Of a stretch of 49,190 nt of DNA, positions 6,996-15,523 are shown one piece after another. This DNA comes from Mycobacterium palustre (GTDB lineage: Bacteria > Actinomycetota > Actinomycetes > Mycobacteriales > Mycobacteriaceae): NCBI RefSeq assembly GCF_002101785.1, contig NZ_LQPJ01000110.1, positions 1 through 49,190 of the forward strand, given 5' to 3'. The position numbers and the translations under genes are program-made. The first letter of the stretch is position 1. Each line of letters opens with the position of its first letter. A model generated the notes under the pieces. It was not told the origin of the DNA. It searched no databases and saw only the letters and a list, made by a program, of their open reading frames with translations.

Positions 6996-9077
6996 TCAGC
7001 CAACGGGTGCGGGGCCGGCCGCATGGATGGCGACCGTCGGCGGCTCGTCGTGCCAATCACGTTGGGCCAGAAGGCGATGCGCGACGCGTTCGAGCGCGGC
7101 TTCCACCTGGCCGCGGTCCGGCCGGCCCTCGAAGCCCGGCGACCGGGCCAGCTTGTCGACGAGCCAGCCCAGCAGCAGCGAGTAGACGTAATCGACCTGT
7201 TGGATCCCGGCCGGCGTCAGCCACATTTCGTCGCCATCGCGTTGCGCGTAACCGGTGGCGACCAACCGGGAGAAGGTGGGTTCGAGGACCTCGAACGGTA
7301 TCCGGAGGTAGTCGCCGATGTCGGTGAGCCGGGCCGCCCCATACATCTGCCGATAGCGGTTGATGCGCAGCACGCCCCACAGGCCGGCGACGTCGAGCCG
7401 GCAGTCGGGTCGCATCGCGATGCTGCGCAGGCGCATGCCCGGGGCGCCCCGCAGCAGCCGGCCGATCGCGGTCTCCAGCATCTCGTCGGGCGATTGGCTC
7501 GTGGGCATGGCGAACGCCTCGCCGATGTCGCCGCGCCTGCTGCCGATGCCCCGCAGCGGCACTTCGCGCAGAAACAGCGCCAGGACGAACCCCACCAACG
7601 CGACCGGCACCGCCCAGAGGAAAACCCGGGTGAGCGAGTCGGCATAGGCGGCCACGATCGGCGCCGCCATCTCGTGCGGGAGCCGGCGCAGGGCCTCCGG
7701 CGACGCGGCCGCGGCCGCGGGTGCGCGGCTGGCCACCATGGCCGGACCGATCCGGCTGTGCAGGAAGTTGGTGAAAAGCGAACCGAAGATCGCCGCGCCG
7801 AACGAACTGCCGATCGTGCGGAAGAAGGTGACCCCGGAGGTGGCGACGCCGAGGTCGTCGAAGCTGGCGGTGTTCTGCACGATCAAGACCAGCGTCTGCA
7901 TGCACATCCCGATCCCCGCGCCCAGGATGACCAGGAACAGCGACTGCACCAACGCCGAGGTCGAAAGGTCCATCCGCGACATCAGGAAGAACGCGACCGC
8001 CATCACCGCCGTGCCCGCGACGGGGAAAATTTTGTACCGTCCCGTGCGGCCGACCAGGACACCGCTGCCCATCGAGGTGGTCAGCATCCCCACGACCATC
8101 GGCAGCGTGCGCAGCCCCGACGTGGTTGCCGAGACGCCGTCGACGAACTGCATGTAGGTGGGCAGAAAGGTCAGCGCGCCCAGCATCGCGAACCCGACCA
8201 CGAACGACAGCACGCAGCACACCGTGAACACCGCGTTGCCGAACAGCCGGGTTGGCAGGATCGGCGCGGCGACGCGGCTTTCCACCCACACGAACGCCGC
8301 CAGGGCCAGCGCGGAACCGGCGAACAGCCCGATGATCGTCGCGGATCCCCACGCATAGGTGGTGCCGCCCCAGCTGGTGGCCAGCGTCAGCCCCGACGCG
8401 CCGAGGCCGACCAGCAGGATGCCGGTGTAGTCGATGACCGGTTTGGCGCGTTGGCCGAGCGGCGGAATGGCCGCCGCCGCCACGAAGAAAACCACGATCG
8501 AAACCGGCACGTTGATCCAGAACGCCCAGCGCCACGTCAAGTGATCGGTGAAGTAGCCGCCGAGCAACGGCCCGATCACCGTGGTGACCCCGAACACCGC
8601 GCCCATGGCGCCCTGGTAGCGGCCGCGATCCCGCAGCGGGATCACCTCGCCGATGAGCGCCGTGGCGGTCACCATGAGCCCGCCGCCGCCGATGCCCTGC
8701 AACGCGCGCGCCGCCACCAGCGTGCCCATCGACCTCGAGAGCCCGCAGAGCACCGACCCGGCGACGAAGAACACCACGGCCGCCTGGAACACCTTCTTGC
8801 GGCCGAAGAGGTCGCCGAACTTTCCGACGAGCGCGGTCATGATGGTCGACGCCAGCAGGTAGCTGGTGACCACCCACGACTGATGGCCCGCCCCGCCGAG
8901 GTTGGCGACGATCGTCGGCAGCGCCGTCGCCACGATCGTCTGGTCCAGGGCGGCCATGAGCATGCCGAGCAAGACCGCGAGGAAGATGAAGTTCCGTCGC
9001 TGCGGGTCGACCGCGACGTCGTCAGGCGCGGGCGCGGCCGGGCTGGCCTCAATCTTTGCTGGTGTCGCCCTCGTCAT
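6996..9077 (-). CDS. DHA2-family MFS multidrug exporter with winged-helix-like C-terminal domain (Rv1877-like)
   Basis: A 693-residue drug:proton antiporter of the 14-helix EmrB/QacA type. Motif D1 (LDQTIVATALPTI) lies in helix 1, motif A is GKFGDLFGRKKVF, and motif C is GVTTVIGPLLGGYF followed by WRWAFWINVP. Transmembrane helices end near residue 510. Residues ~563-643 form an extra soluble domain: the pattern TDIGDYLRIPFEVLEPTF, then LVATGYAQRDGDEMWLTPAG and a long dimerisation-like helix looks like a MarR winged helix. The gene starts 56 bases after bfrA and may be transcribed with it. Export substrate unknown. Confidence 0.93.
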   Translation of the reverse strand: MTRATPAKIEASPAAPAPDDVAVDPQRRNFIFLAVLLGMLMAALDQTIVATALPTIVANLGGAGHQSWVVTSYLLASTIMTALVGKFGDLFGRKKVFQAAVVFFVAGSVLCGLSRSMGTLVAARALQGIGGGGLMVTATALIGEVIPLRDRGRYQGAMGAVFGVTTVIGPLLGGYFTDHLTWRWAFWINVPVSIVVFFVAAAAIPPLGQRAKPVIDYTGILLVGLGASGLTLATSWGGTTYAWGSATIIGLFAGSALALAAFVWVESRVAAPILPTRLFGNAVFTVCCVLSFVVGFAMLGALTFLPTYMQFVDGVSATTSGLRTLPMVVGMLTTSMGSGVLVGRTGRYKIFPVAGTAVMAVAFFLMSRMDLSTSALVQSLFLVILGAGIGMCMQTLVLIVQNTASFDDLGVATSGVTFFRTIGSSFGAAIFGSLFTNFLHSRIGPAMVASRAPAAAAASPEALRRLPHEMAAPIVAAYADSLTRVFLWAVPVALVGFVLALFLREVPLRGIGSRRGDIGEAFAMPTSQSPDEMLETAIGRLLRGAPGMRLRSIAMRPDCRLDVAGLWGVLRINRYRQMYGAARLTDIGDYLRIPFEVLEPTFSRLVATGYAQRDGDEMWLTPAGIQQVDYVYSLLLGWLVDKLARSPGFEGRPDRGQVEAALERVAHRLLAQRDWHDEPPTVAIHAAGPAPVG

Positions 9078-9133
9078 GGGTGCCTTTCCGCCGGATCCCG
9101 ATCACTACGGGTGCCCACGGTGGGCAATCGGCG

Positions 9134-9613
9134 TCAGCTCGGGGGTCGCGACACGCACTGCGCCGAGTACAGCTCCTCGCCGAGCTTCTCCATCAACTCC
9201 AGTTGCGTCTCCAGGTAGTCGATGTGCTTTTCCTCGTCGGCCACAATCTTTTCCAGCAGGACGGCGCTTGTGCTGTCCTGCTTTTCGCGGCACAGAATGA
9301 TGCCCGGCTTGAGCCGGTCCATCACCTCGTACTCGATGGCGAGGTCGGCCTCGAACTGCTCGCGCAGGGTCTGCCCGATGCGCAAGGAGAAGAGGCGCTG
9401 GTAGTTGGGCAGCCCGTCGAGCAACAGGATGCGGTCGGTGATCTCCTCGGCGTGGCGCATCTCGTCGAAGGACTCGGAGCGGGTGTGCTCGGCAAGCTCG
9501 GTGAAGCCCCAGTTCTCCTGCATCTTGGAGTGCAGGAAATATTGGTTGATGGCGGTGAGCTCGCTGGTCAATTGCTCGTTGAGCAGGCGCAGAACGTCCG
9601 GATCACCTTGCAT
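9134..9613 (-). CDS. bfrA: Bacterioferritin BfrA
   Basis: A 159-residue haem bacterioferritin that assembles into 24-mer shells and stores iron as a ferric mineral. Ferroxidase ligands are all present: E18, E51, H54, E94, E127 and H130, and the haem-binding M52. ATG 9613 is chosen over a GTG two codons earlier because TAGGAG lies five bases before the ATG; this also gives the normal family length. Two IdeR-like boxes lie about 165 bases upstream. IdeR-iron is known to activate bfrA in M. tuberculosis. A bacterioferritin-associated ferredoxin is encoded divergently, so storage and release are paired. Confidence 0.97.
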   Translation of the reverse strand: MQGDPDVLRLLNEQLTSELTAINQYFLHSKMQENWGFTELAEHTRSESFDEMRHAEEITDRILLLDGLPNYQRLFSLRIGQTLREQFEADLAIEYEVMDRLKPGIILCREKQDSTSAVLLEKIVADEEKHIDYLETQLELMEKLGEELYSAQCVSRPPS

Positions 9614-9776
9614 GATCACTCCTACCGTATGAGGTTGTCACGGCTGGCCGCGCTCGGTCGCGCCGGGCTGAAGCGCACGAGTTTTAGGGCCGTAGCAGCA
9701 CTTTGCCACGCCGGTTTGGAATCTTCCAGCAAGGTAATGCTGTGCTCAGTGTGTCGCCTGAGTCACACGACCGGGG

Positions 9777-9814
9777 TTAGGAGTGTCTAACCTACTTAGG
9801 TTAGACTCCGCTAA
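9777..9814. promoter_or_regulatory. Two abutting IdeR-like iron boxes between bfrA and bfd
   Basis: Two 19-bp windows directly abut. 9777-9795 matches the IdeR consensus TTAGGTTAGSCTAACCTAA at 14 of 19 positions (right half nearly perfect). 9796-9814 matches at 15 of 19 (left half perfect). The inner halves also form a perfect inverted repeat, GTCTAACCTA / TAGGTTAGAC around CT (9785-9806 region). A TAATAT -10-like hexamer (9812-9817) for bfd overlaps the second box. Tandem boxes are the known arrangement for IdeR activation of bfrA; repression of bfd is inference from the overlap. Confidence 0.85.
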
Positions 9815-9859
9815 TATGAGGCTCGTCCCGGTCGATCCCAGCGTGCGGGGGGTGTGCTG

Positions 9860-10045
9860 ATGTACGTGTGCCTGTGCGTCGGGGCCACCACCCAGACGGT
9901 GTGCGACGCCGTCGAACGGGGCGCATCGACGAGCAAAGAGGTCGCCGCGGCGTGCGGGGCCGGCGCCGACTGCGGGCGTTGCCGGCGCACGTTGCGCGCC
10001 ATCATCGCCGCGGCGCGCGAACTCGAGCCCTCTCCGGCCCGCTAG
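9860..10045 (+). CDS. bfd: Bacterioferritin-associated ferredoxin (Bfd)
   Basis: A 61-residue [2Fe-2S] protein. Cysteines at 4, 6, 38 and 41 match the unusual Bfd ligand spacing (CxC...CxxC) seen in E. coli Bfd. Bfd donates electrons to bacterioferritin so that stored ferric iron is reduced and released. ATG 9860 is chosen because a run of six G lies seven bases upstream; a GTG two codons earlier overlaps that run. It is transcribed away from bfrA across the shared IdeR boxes. Its TAG stop overlaps the stop of the convergent enoyl-CoA hydratase gene in the sequence CTAG. Confidence 0.93.
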   Translation: MYVCLCVGATTQTVCDAVERGASTSKEVAAACGAGADCGRCRRTLRAIIAAARELEPSPAR

Positions 10046-10794
10046 CGCCGTTTGTTGAAGTCCGCCAGGGCCGCGGCGTTGGCCTGCGCGCCCATCAGCT
10101 CGGCGAAGTGGGTATTTTCCCGCGCGCTCGCCGCCGCGATCTCCGGGCGGACCGGTTCCATCATCGTGTGCTTTACGGCCATGAGGCTCGAAACCGGCTG
10201 GGAGGCAAGCACTTCGGCGTGTCGACGGGCCTCGGGCAGCAGCTGTTCGGGGTCGCAGACGCGCCACACCAAACCCATCCGCAGGGCCTCCGCGGCGTCG
10301 ACCCATTCCGAGGACATCAGCAGCCACGCGGCGTTCTGCCGGCCGATCAGCTGCGGCAACAGGTACGACGAGGCCGCCTCGGGGGCTACGCCCAGGCTGG
10401 TGAACGGGCACTTCAGGCGGGCCGTCGACGACATGAACGCCAGGTCGGCGTAACCGAGGATGGTGGCGCCGATCCCGACGCCGACGCCGTTGACGGCGCA
10501 GATCAGCGGCTTGGGAAACGCGGCCAGGGCGTCGATGAGGCCGGTGAAGCCGTGCTTGCCCGGCGCGAAGTCCGGGTCGGTGATGCGGGCCTGCATCTCG
10601 GCCAGGTCGGTGCCCGCGCTGAAGCCGCGGCCCGCGCCGGTGAGCAGCACGACGGCCACCTCCGGGTCGTCGGCGGCGGCCAGCAGCGCTTCGGTCGTCG
10701 CGTCGTAGAGGGCCTCGTTGAATGCGTTGAGCGCGTCCGGCCGGTTCAGCGTCAGGGTGCGCACCCGGTTTTCGTCGTCGATCTGCAGGATCAC
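10042..10794 (-). CDS. Enoyl-CoA hydratase/isomerase family protein
   Basis: A 250-residue crotonase-fold protein. Oxyanion-hole signatures are visible: GRGFSAGTDLAEMQ and AVNGVGVGIGATILGYADLAF. The second stretch has no Glu at the usual hydratase position (family GGGCEL-type site) but Glu occurs later in APEAASSYLLPQLIG, as in the isomerase-type members. It acts on an acyl-CoA in beta-oxidation or a related route. The start is GTG (10794-10792). Its stop shares CTAG with the convergent bfd stop. The substrate cannot be read from the sequence. Confidence 0.9.
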   Translation of the reverse strand: MILQIDDENRVRTLTLNRPDALNAFNEALYDATTEALLAAADDPEVAVVLLTGAGRGFSAGTDLAEMQARITDPDFAPGKHGFTGLIDALAAFPKPLICAVNGVGVGIGATILGYADLAFMSSTARLKCPFTSLGVAPEAASSYLLPQLIGRQNAAWLLMSSEWVDAAEALRMGLVWRVCDPEQLLPEARRHAEVLASQPVSSLMAVKHTMMEPVRPEIAAASARENTHFAELMGAQANAAALADFNKRR

Positions 10795-10818
10795 GGGTGC
10801 AGCGTAACGGGCCCGCGC

Positions 10819-11262
10819 TCAGCCGTTGCTGTAGACGCGGGTCGGCGCGACGAGCACCACCGCGCGTCGCTCCCGGGCCATCACGCGGTCGTATTCGTCC
10901 CAGTCGTCGTGGGTGCCGCCCGCGGCGCTGAACACCTCGCGCAGCAACAGCCGCAACTGGTCGGCGTCTTTCAGCCAGGGCTGCGGGTCGTCCGGCCCGG
11001 CCAGCTCCGCGCGGCCTTCGACGGTGGCCCACTGCCAACCGTTCTTGAACGTCACGGCCAGCTGGGGGCGGGCCCGCAGGTTGGCCAGCTTGACCTTGCC
11101 GTAGGTGGTGAACGCCAGCGCCGGCTCGCCGGTCGCGGGGTGCGGCAGCCGGCCGACGTTGACCAGTGACGCCTGCACCGTGCCGTCGGCGCGAACGGTG
11201 GCGACGACCGCCAGGCCGCTTTCGCTTGTGGCCAGCGCCACCGCGTCGTCGAGTGTTGTCAT
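10819..11262 (-). CDS. PPOX-class F420/flavin-dependent protein (Rv1875-like)
   Basis: A 147-residue split-beta-barrel protein of the pyridoxamine 5'-phosphate-oxidase-like family, many of whose mycobacterial members bind F420. The N-terminal SGLAVVATVRADGTVQASLV strand pair, FTTYGKVKLANLRARPQLAV and the DDWDEYDRVMARERRAVVLV segment fit this family and the 147-residue length I recall for Rv1875. It begins at ATG 11262, nine bases after the stop of the Rv1874-like gene, so the two are probably co-transcribed. The reaction is not known. Confidence 0.88.
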   Translation of the reverse strand: MTTLDDAVALATSESGLAVVATVRADGTVQASLVNVGRLPHPATGEPALAFTTYGKVKLANLRARPQLAVTFKNGWQWATVEGRAELAGPDDPQPWLKDADQLRLLLREVFSAAGGTHDDWDEYDRVMARERRAVVLVAPTRVYSNG

Positions 11263-11271
11263 GGCAGTCCC

Positions 11272-11973
11272 TCAGTCCTTGAACGGCGTCGTGAAGACGT
11301 AGCGGCTGGTCGGCACCGTGTCGATGTTCTGGTTGGCGCCGAATGCGGTTGTGCTGGTGATCATTTGGCCTAATCGGTGCTGTAGGTCGTCGTCGTCGGC
11401 GGCGCCGAAGAACGCCTTCAGGTCGGTGACCGCCTCGATCGGGAACAACTCCTCGACGATGCCCGCGATTCCCGGCGCGTCCGGGGTCAGGCTGCGCACC
11501 ACCCAGTTCTGGGTGTAGCCGAACGTCGACTGGGTCTCGATGGCCACCGCGGTGTGGTCGCGCTGCCAGCGGGTCAGCCACGTCGCCTCGTCGAGTTCGG
11601 CGGGCCGGCGCAGCAACGCGATGTTGGCCAGACCCGTTGTTCGGCAACGTGGTTCGGTTGGCGGAGGCGCGAGCGGAACCGACTCGGTCACCAGATAGGC
11701 GGCGAGCCGCTCGCATTCCTGGGCGAGGAATTTGAGCGCCGCCCCGATCTGGTCGCCGTAGCATTGCTGGGTCCACATGCTCACCACCGCGGCCGCCGGC
11801 GGGTCCATCGTGGTCAGCGTCATCAGCGAGTGACGCACCGCGCTGTCGCGAACGTTCACCTGCAACCCGAACACGCCGAGTTCCAACAGCGCATCGGCGA
11901 CGTGACCGCGCTGCCGGGCACACCAGTCGTCGTCGGGGTCTGGTCGCATCATCACGGCGATGACCTTTTCCAT
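11272..11973 (-). CDS. Conserved Rv1874-like protein
   Basis: A 233-residue protein in the same position as M. tuberculosis Rv1874. No transmembrane helix or signal peptide is visible. The middle part (TWLTRWQRDHTAVAIETQS followed by YTQNWVVRSL) has the W...H...Q pattern of EthD/DabB-type ferredoxin-like domains. A possible second such domain lies in the N-terminal half. The start is ATG 11973 and it sits directly upstream of the PPOX gene. An EthD-like role is only a suggestion from the pattern. Confidence 0.8.
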   Translation of the reverse strand: MEKVIAVMMRPDPDDDWCARQRGHVADALLELGVFGLQVNVRDSAVRHSLMTLTTMDPPAAAVVSMWTQQCYGDQIGAALKFLAQECERLAAYLVTESVPLAPPPTEPRCRTTGLANIALLRRPAELDEATWLTRWQRDHTAVAIETQSTFGYTQNWVVRSLTPDAPGIAGIVEELFPIEAVTDLKAFFGAADDDDLQHRLGQMITSTTAFGANQNIDTVPTSRYVFTTPFKD

Positions 11974-11999
11974 AGCCAGAACCTACCGCCGGCGACCGG

Positions 12000-12944
12000 C
12001 TATTTGACCAGGCGCACCCGATGTTCGGCGTTGATCAGCTTGCCGATGGTCGCCGCCAGTTGCCGGTAGGGCTCGTCGCGCCCGCTCGAGGACCGGAACG
12101 CCAGACCGATCCGCCGGCCGGGGCGGGGCGTGGCGAATTCTGCCAGCCCGAGCCGGCTGCGGGCGGCTTCGACCGGCACAGCGCTCTGCGGGATCAACGT
12201 CATCCCCAACCCGCCCGTCACGCACTGCACCGCGGTCGCCAGCGACGCCGCGCGGGTGTTGGCGAGCTCGGCGCGCACGCCGGCCTTGTGGCAGACGTCC
12301 AGCGCCTGATCGCGCAGGCAGTGGCCCTCGTCGAGCAACAGCAGCGGCAGCGACGCCAGGGCCGCGGGCGGCACCCGGCGCTTTCCCGACAGCGGATGCC
12401 CGGGCGGCAGCGCTAGCACGAAATCTTCGTCGTAGATCGGGATTTCGCTCGCCCAGGCCGCCGGCGGGTTAGAGGCGGGCAACGCGATCAGCGCCGCGTC
12501 CAGCGCCCCGTCCCGCAGCAGCCTGAGCAGCCGCTCGGTCTGATCCTCGACGACCCGCAGCGTCAGCGCGGGCAGTTCCACGGCCAAGCCGGCCAGCAGC
12601 GTCGGCAGCACGTAGGGCGCCACGGTGGGGATCAGCCCGAGGCGCATGCTGGCGCGCAGCGGATCGGAGGCCCCCGCCGCGGCCGCGGTGAACGCGTCCG
12701 CCGCCTCCACCACGGCCTGGGCATGCGGCAGCAGCTGCTGACCCTCGGGAGTCAAGAAGACACGCCGCGTGGACCGCTCGAGCAACTGGGTGCCGAGCCC
12801 GGACTCCAGCGCGGCCAGCGCCTGCGACAGCGTGGATTGGCTGACGCCGAGAGTCGTTGCGGCACTGCTGAAGTGCTGCTTTTCCGCGACTGCGACGAAC
12901 GCGCGGAGCCCGGCGATCGTCGGCTGATAGGTCTTATCGGACAT
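12000..12944 (-). CDS. oxyR: Peroxide-sensing LysR regulator OxyR (intact)
   Basis: A 314-residue LysR-type regulator divergent from ahpC. The N-terminal winged helix (residues ~8-65) includes [19 protein letters not shown]. The redox pair lies at C209 and C218 ([12 protein letters not shown]), the same nine-residue spacing as C199/C208 in E. coli OxyR. ATG 12944 is chosen because the upstream 19 codons of the open frame run through the operator. The frame is uninterrupted, unlike the oxyR pseudogene of M. tuberculosis, so peroxide-inducible control of ahpC should be functional. It probably also represses itself. Confidence 0.96.
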   Translation of the reverse strand: MSDKTYQPTIAGLRAFVAVAEKQHFSSAATTLGVSQSTLSQALAALESGLGTQLLERSTRRVFLTPEGQQLLPHAQAVVEAADAFTAAAAGASDPLRASMRLGLIPTVAPYVLPTLLAGLAVELPALTLRVVEDQTERLLRLLRDGALDAALIALPASNPPAAWASEIPIYDEDFVLALPPGHPLSGKRRVPPAALASLPLLLLDEGHCLRDQALDVCHKAGVRAELANTRAASLATAVQCVTGGLGMTLIPQSAVPVEAARSRLGLAEFATPRPGRRIGLAFRSSSGRDEPYRQLAATIGKLINAEHRVRLVK

Positions 12945-12946
12945 GC

Positions 12947-12971
12947 CTATAAGTATAGTGTGATATATCAC
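12947..12971. promoter_or_regulatory. Palindromic candidate OxyR operator between oxyR and ahpC
   Basis: Two adjacent dyads lie just upstream of the oxyR start: CTATA-AG-TATAG (12947-12958) and the perfect palindrome GTGATATATCAC (12960-12971). Both are AT-rich in an otherwise GC-rich region and contain the LysR T-N11-A type symmetry. They are about 76 bases upstream of the ahpC ATG. Their place in a divergent LysR-target pair supports an OxyR binding site; which dyad is used is not resolved. Confidence 0.65.
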
Positions 12972-13046
12972 CTTTACTTCAAGCAGCGCTCCCGGCATCA
13001 TAGGGACGGATAGCTAATCTTGAGTGGATCCAGATAAGGAGCATCT

Positions 13047-13634
13047 ATGGCCCTGCTGACAATCGGCGACCAATTCCCCGCCTACGAGCTCACCGCGCTG
13101 ATCGCGGGCGACCTGTCGAAGGTCGACGCCAAGCAACCCAGCGACTACTTCACCACCATCACCAACGAGGACCACCCCGGCAAGTGGCGCGTGGTGTTCT
13201 TCTGGCCCAAGGACTTCACCTTCGTGTGCCCGACGGAGATCGCCGCCTTCGGCAAGCTCAACGACGAGTTCAAGGACCGCGACGCGCAGGTCCTCGGTGT
13301 CTCGATCGACAGCGAGTTCGTCCACTTCCAGTGGCGCGCTCAGCACGAGGACCTAAAGAAGCTGCCCTTCCCGATGCTTTCGGACATCAAGCGCGAGCTC
13401 TCGCTGGCCACCGGCGTGCTCAACGCCGACGGCTTCGCCGACCGGGTGACCTTCATCGTCGACCCGAACAACGAGATCCAGTTCGTTTCGGCCACCGCCG
13501 GCTCCGTGGGACGTAACGTCGACGAGGTGCTGCGCGTGCTGGACGCGCTGCAGTCCGACGAGCTGTGCGCGTGCAACTGGCGCAAGGGCGACCCGACGAT
13601 CGACGCCGGCGAGCTGCTGAGGGCTTCCGCGTAG
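13047..13634 (+). CDS. ahpC: Alkyl hydroperoxide reductase peroxiredoxin AhpC
   Basis: A 195-residue peroxiredoxin reducing hydrogen peroxide, organic peroxides and peroxynitrite. The peroxidatic Cys is C61 in FTFVCPTE. Resolving-site cysteines are C174 and C176 (ELCACNW), the extra-Cys arrangement of mycobacterial AhpC. AAGGAG lies six bases before ATG 13047. It is divergent from oxyR, and 13 bases separate it from ahpD, which regenerates it. Cytosolic. Confidence 0.98.
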   Translation: MALLTIGDQFPAYELTALIAGDLSKVDAKQPSDYFTTITNEDHPGKWRVVFFWPKDFTFVCPTEIAAFGKLNDEFKDRDAQVLGVSIDSEFVHFQWRAQHEDLKKLPFPMLSDIKRELSLATGVLNADGFADRVTFIVDPNNEIQFVSATAGSVGRNVDEVLRVLDALQSDELCACNWRKGDPTIDAGELLRASA

Positions 13635-13647
13635 GAGGGGGCGAGAC

Positions 13648-14184
13648 ATGAGTGTGGAAGACCTCAAGGACGCGCTGCCCGAGTACGCCAAGGACCTCAA
13701 GCTCAACCTGGGCTCGATCACCCGCAGCACCGTCCTCAACGAGGAACAGCTGTGGGGCACGCTGCTGGCCAGCGCCGCGGCGACCCGGAACGCCCAGGTG
13801 CTGGCCGAAATCGGCGCGGAGGCGGCCGACATCCTGTCCGCCGAGGCGTACCAGGCGGCGCTGGGCGCGGCGTCCATCATGGGCATGAACAACGTGTTCT
13901 ACCGTGGCCGCGGTTTCCTCGAGGGCGCCTACGACGACCTGCGGCCGGGACTGCGGATGAACATCATCGCCAATCCCGGTGTCGACAAGGCCAACTTCGA
14001 GCTGTGGTCGTTCGCCGTGTCGTCGATCAACGGGTGCTCGCACTGCGTGGCCGCGCACGAGCACACGCTTCGGGAGGCGGGCGTGGACCGCGAGGCGATC
14101 TTCGAGGCGCTGAAGGCCGCGTCCATCGTTGCCGGTGTGGCGCAAGCGATCATGACCGCCCAGACGCCGGTCGCCGTCGGCTGA
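13648..14184 (+). CDS. ahpD: Alkyl hydroperoxidase AhpD
   Basis: A 178-residue CMD-fold protein that links AhpC to dihydrolipoamide in the mycobacterial peroxidase system. The active site is complete: E118, C130, C133 and H137 in [20 protein letters not shown] plus the following H. A strong GGAGGGGG site precedes ATG 13648. It forms an operon with ahpC (13-base gap) and is followed after 10 bases by the GH13 gene, which may be read through. Confidence 0.97.
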   Translation: MSVEDLKDALPEYAKDLKLNLGSITRSTVLNEEQLWGTLLASAAATRNAQVLAEIGAEAADILSAEAYQAALGAASIMGMNNVFYRGRGFLEGAYDDLRPGLRMNIIANPGVDKANFELWSFAVSSINGCSHCVAAHEHTLREAGVDREAIFEALKAASIVAGVAQAIMTAQTPVAVG

Positions 14185-14194
14185 GCGCAGCGTC

Positions 14195-15523
14195 GTGAGC
14201 CCAGTGGTGAAGGGCCCCGCCTGGATCGAACACGCGATCTGGTGGCAGGTCTACCCGCTGGGATTCGTGGGCGCGTTCCCCGCGCCCGCGTCGTCGGGGC
14301 CGCCGCAGCCGAACCAGCATCGGCTGCGGCGGCTCGTCGACTGGCTCGACCACGCCATCGCGCTGGGCGCCTCGGGCATCGCCCTGGGGCCGATCTTCGC
14401 CTCGCGCACACACGGTTACGACACCACCGACCACTACCGCATCGATCCCCGGCTCGGTGACGACGCCGACTTCGAGCACCTGGTGGCCGAGGCCCGTGCC
14501 CGCGGTTTGCGCATCCTGCTCGACGGCGTGTTCAACCACGTCGGCGTGGACTTCCCGCGCTACGTGGCGGCGGCCGATGACGAGGCTTCCGCACGCTGGT
14601 TTCGCGGCCGCCCGGGCCGCTTTCACACCTTCGAGGGCCACTCCGAGCTCATCACCCTCAACCACGACAACCCCGAGGTCGTCGACTACACGGTCGACGT
14701 GATGAGGCACTGGTTGCGGCGCGGCGCCGACGGCTGGCGCCTCGATGCCGCCTACGCTGTCCCGCAAGACTTTTGGGCGTCGGTGCTGCCCCGGGTGCGC
14801 GAGCACCACCCCGGCGCCTGGTTCGTCGGCGAGCTCATCCACGGCGACTACGCCGCCGTGGTCGAGGCGGCCACCTTCGACTCGGCCACCCAATACGAGC
14901 TGTGGAAGGCGATTTGGAGCGGGCTCAACGACGGCAACTTTTTCGAGCTGGACTGGGCGCTGCAGCGGCACAACGGTCTGCTGGGCGGTTTCGTCCCGCT
15001 GACCTTCATCGGCAACCACGACGTCACGCGCATCGCCAGCCGGCTGGAGCGCGCCGAGCACGTGGCCCACGCGCTGGTGATCCTGATGACCGTCGGGGGC
15101 GTGCCCAGCGTGTACGCCGGCGATGAGCTCGGGTTTCGCGGCGTCAAGGAAGAGCGGCGCGGCGGAGACGACGCGGTGCGTCCCGAGTTCGGCTCTCCCC
15201 CAATGCAAACCGACGCGTTGGGGGCGTCGGTATTTGCGTTGCATCAGTACCTCATCGGGCTGCGTCGCCGTAACCCGTGGCTGCACGCGGCGTGCACCAC
15301 CGCGCTGCGGCTCGACAACCGCCACTACGTCTACGAGACGCGCAGCGGCGACGACGCGTTGCTGGTCGCGCTCAACATCGACGACGAGCCGCGGCGGCTG
15401 GCGCTGTCGGGGCTGGGCAAGCCGCGCGCCCGGGTCGTCGGCGGCTCGGGCGCCCCACCACCCGAGGTGGTCGACACCGTGGTCGTCGAGCCGCACGGCT
15501 GGCGGATACTGGGGCCCGCCTAA
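14195..15523 (+). CDS. GH13 alpha-amylase-family glycosidase
   Basis: A 442-residue (beta/alpha)8 glycoside hydrolase or transglycosylase acting on alpha-glucans or trehalose-like sugars. Family regions are visible: DGVFNH (110-115), the nucleophile D184 in DGWRLDAAYA, the acid/base E213 in FVGELIHG and NHD at 274-276. A short C-terminal beta domain follows. It starts at GTG 14195, 10 bases after ahpD, without a strong ribosome site. There is no signal peptide, so it is cytosolic. Its stop overlaps the convergent DUF1810 gene by four bases. Specificity is unknown. Confidence 0.92.
   Translation: MSPVVKGPAWIEHAIWWQVYPLGFVGAFPAPASSGPPQPNQHRLRRLVDWLDHAIALGASGIALGPIFASRTHGYDTTDHYRIDPRLGDDADFEHLVAEARARGLRILLDGVFNHVGVDFPRYVAAADDEASARWFRGRPGRFHTFEGHSELITLNHDNPEVVDYTVDVMRHWLRRGADGWRLDAAYAVPQDFWASVLPRVREHHPGAWFVGELIHGDYAAVVEAATFDSATQYELWKAIWSGLNDGNFFELDWALQRHNGLLGGFVPLTFIGNHDVTRIASRLERAEHVAHALVILMTVGGVPSVYAGDELGFRGVKEERRGGDDAVRPEFGSPPMQTDALGASVFALHQYLIGLRRRNPWLHAACTTALRLDNRHYVYETRSGDDALLVALNIDDEPRRLALSGLGKPRARVVGGSGAPPPEVVDTVVVEPHGWRILGPA

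Noticed and set aside
6582..9218. An 878-codon plus-strand open frame opposite the MFS gene
   Set aside because: The translation is Arg/His/Asp-rich without family motifs, while the minus strand encodes a complete exporter.
9744..9770. GTGTG...CACAC dyad upstream of the iron boxes as a CRP site
   Set aside because: The spacing between TGTG and CACA is ten bases, not the eight of the CRP consensus.
9746..11923. A 725-codon minus-strand open frame spanning bfd, ech and the PPOX gene
   Set aside because: It crosses four well-supported genes on both strands and the IdeR boxes.
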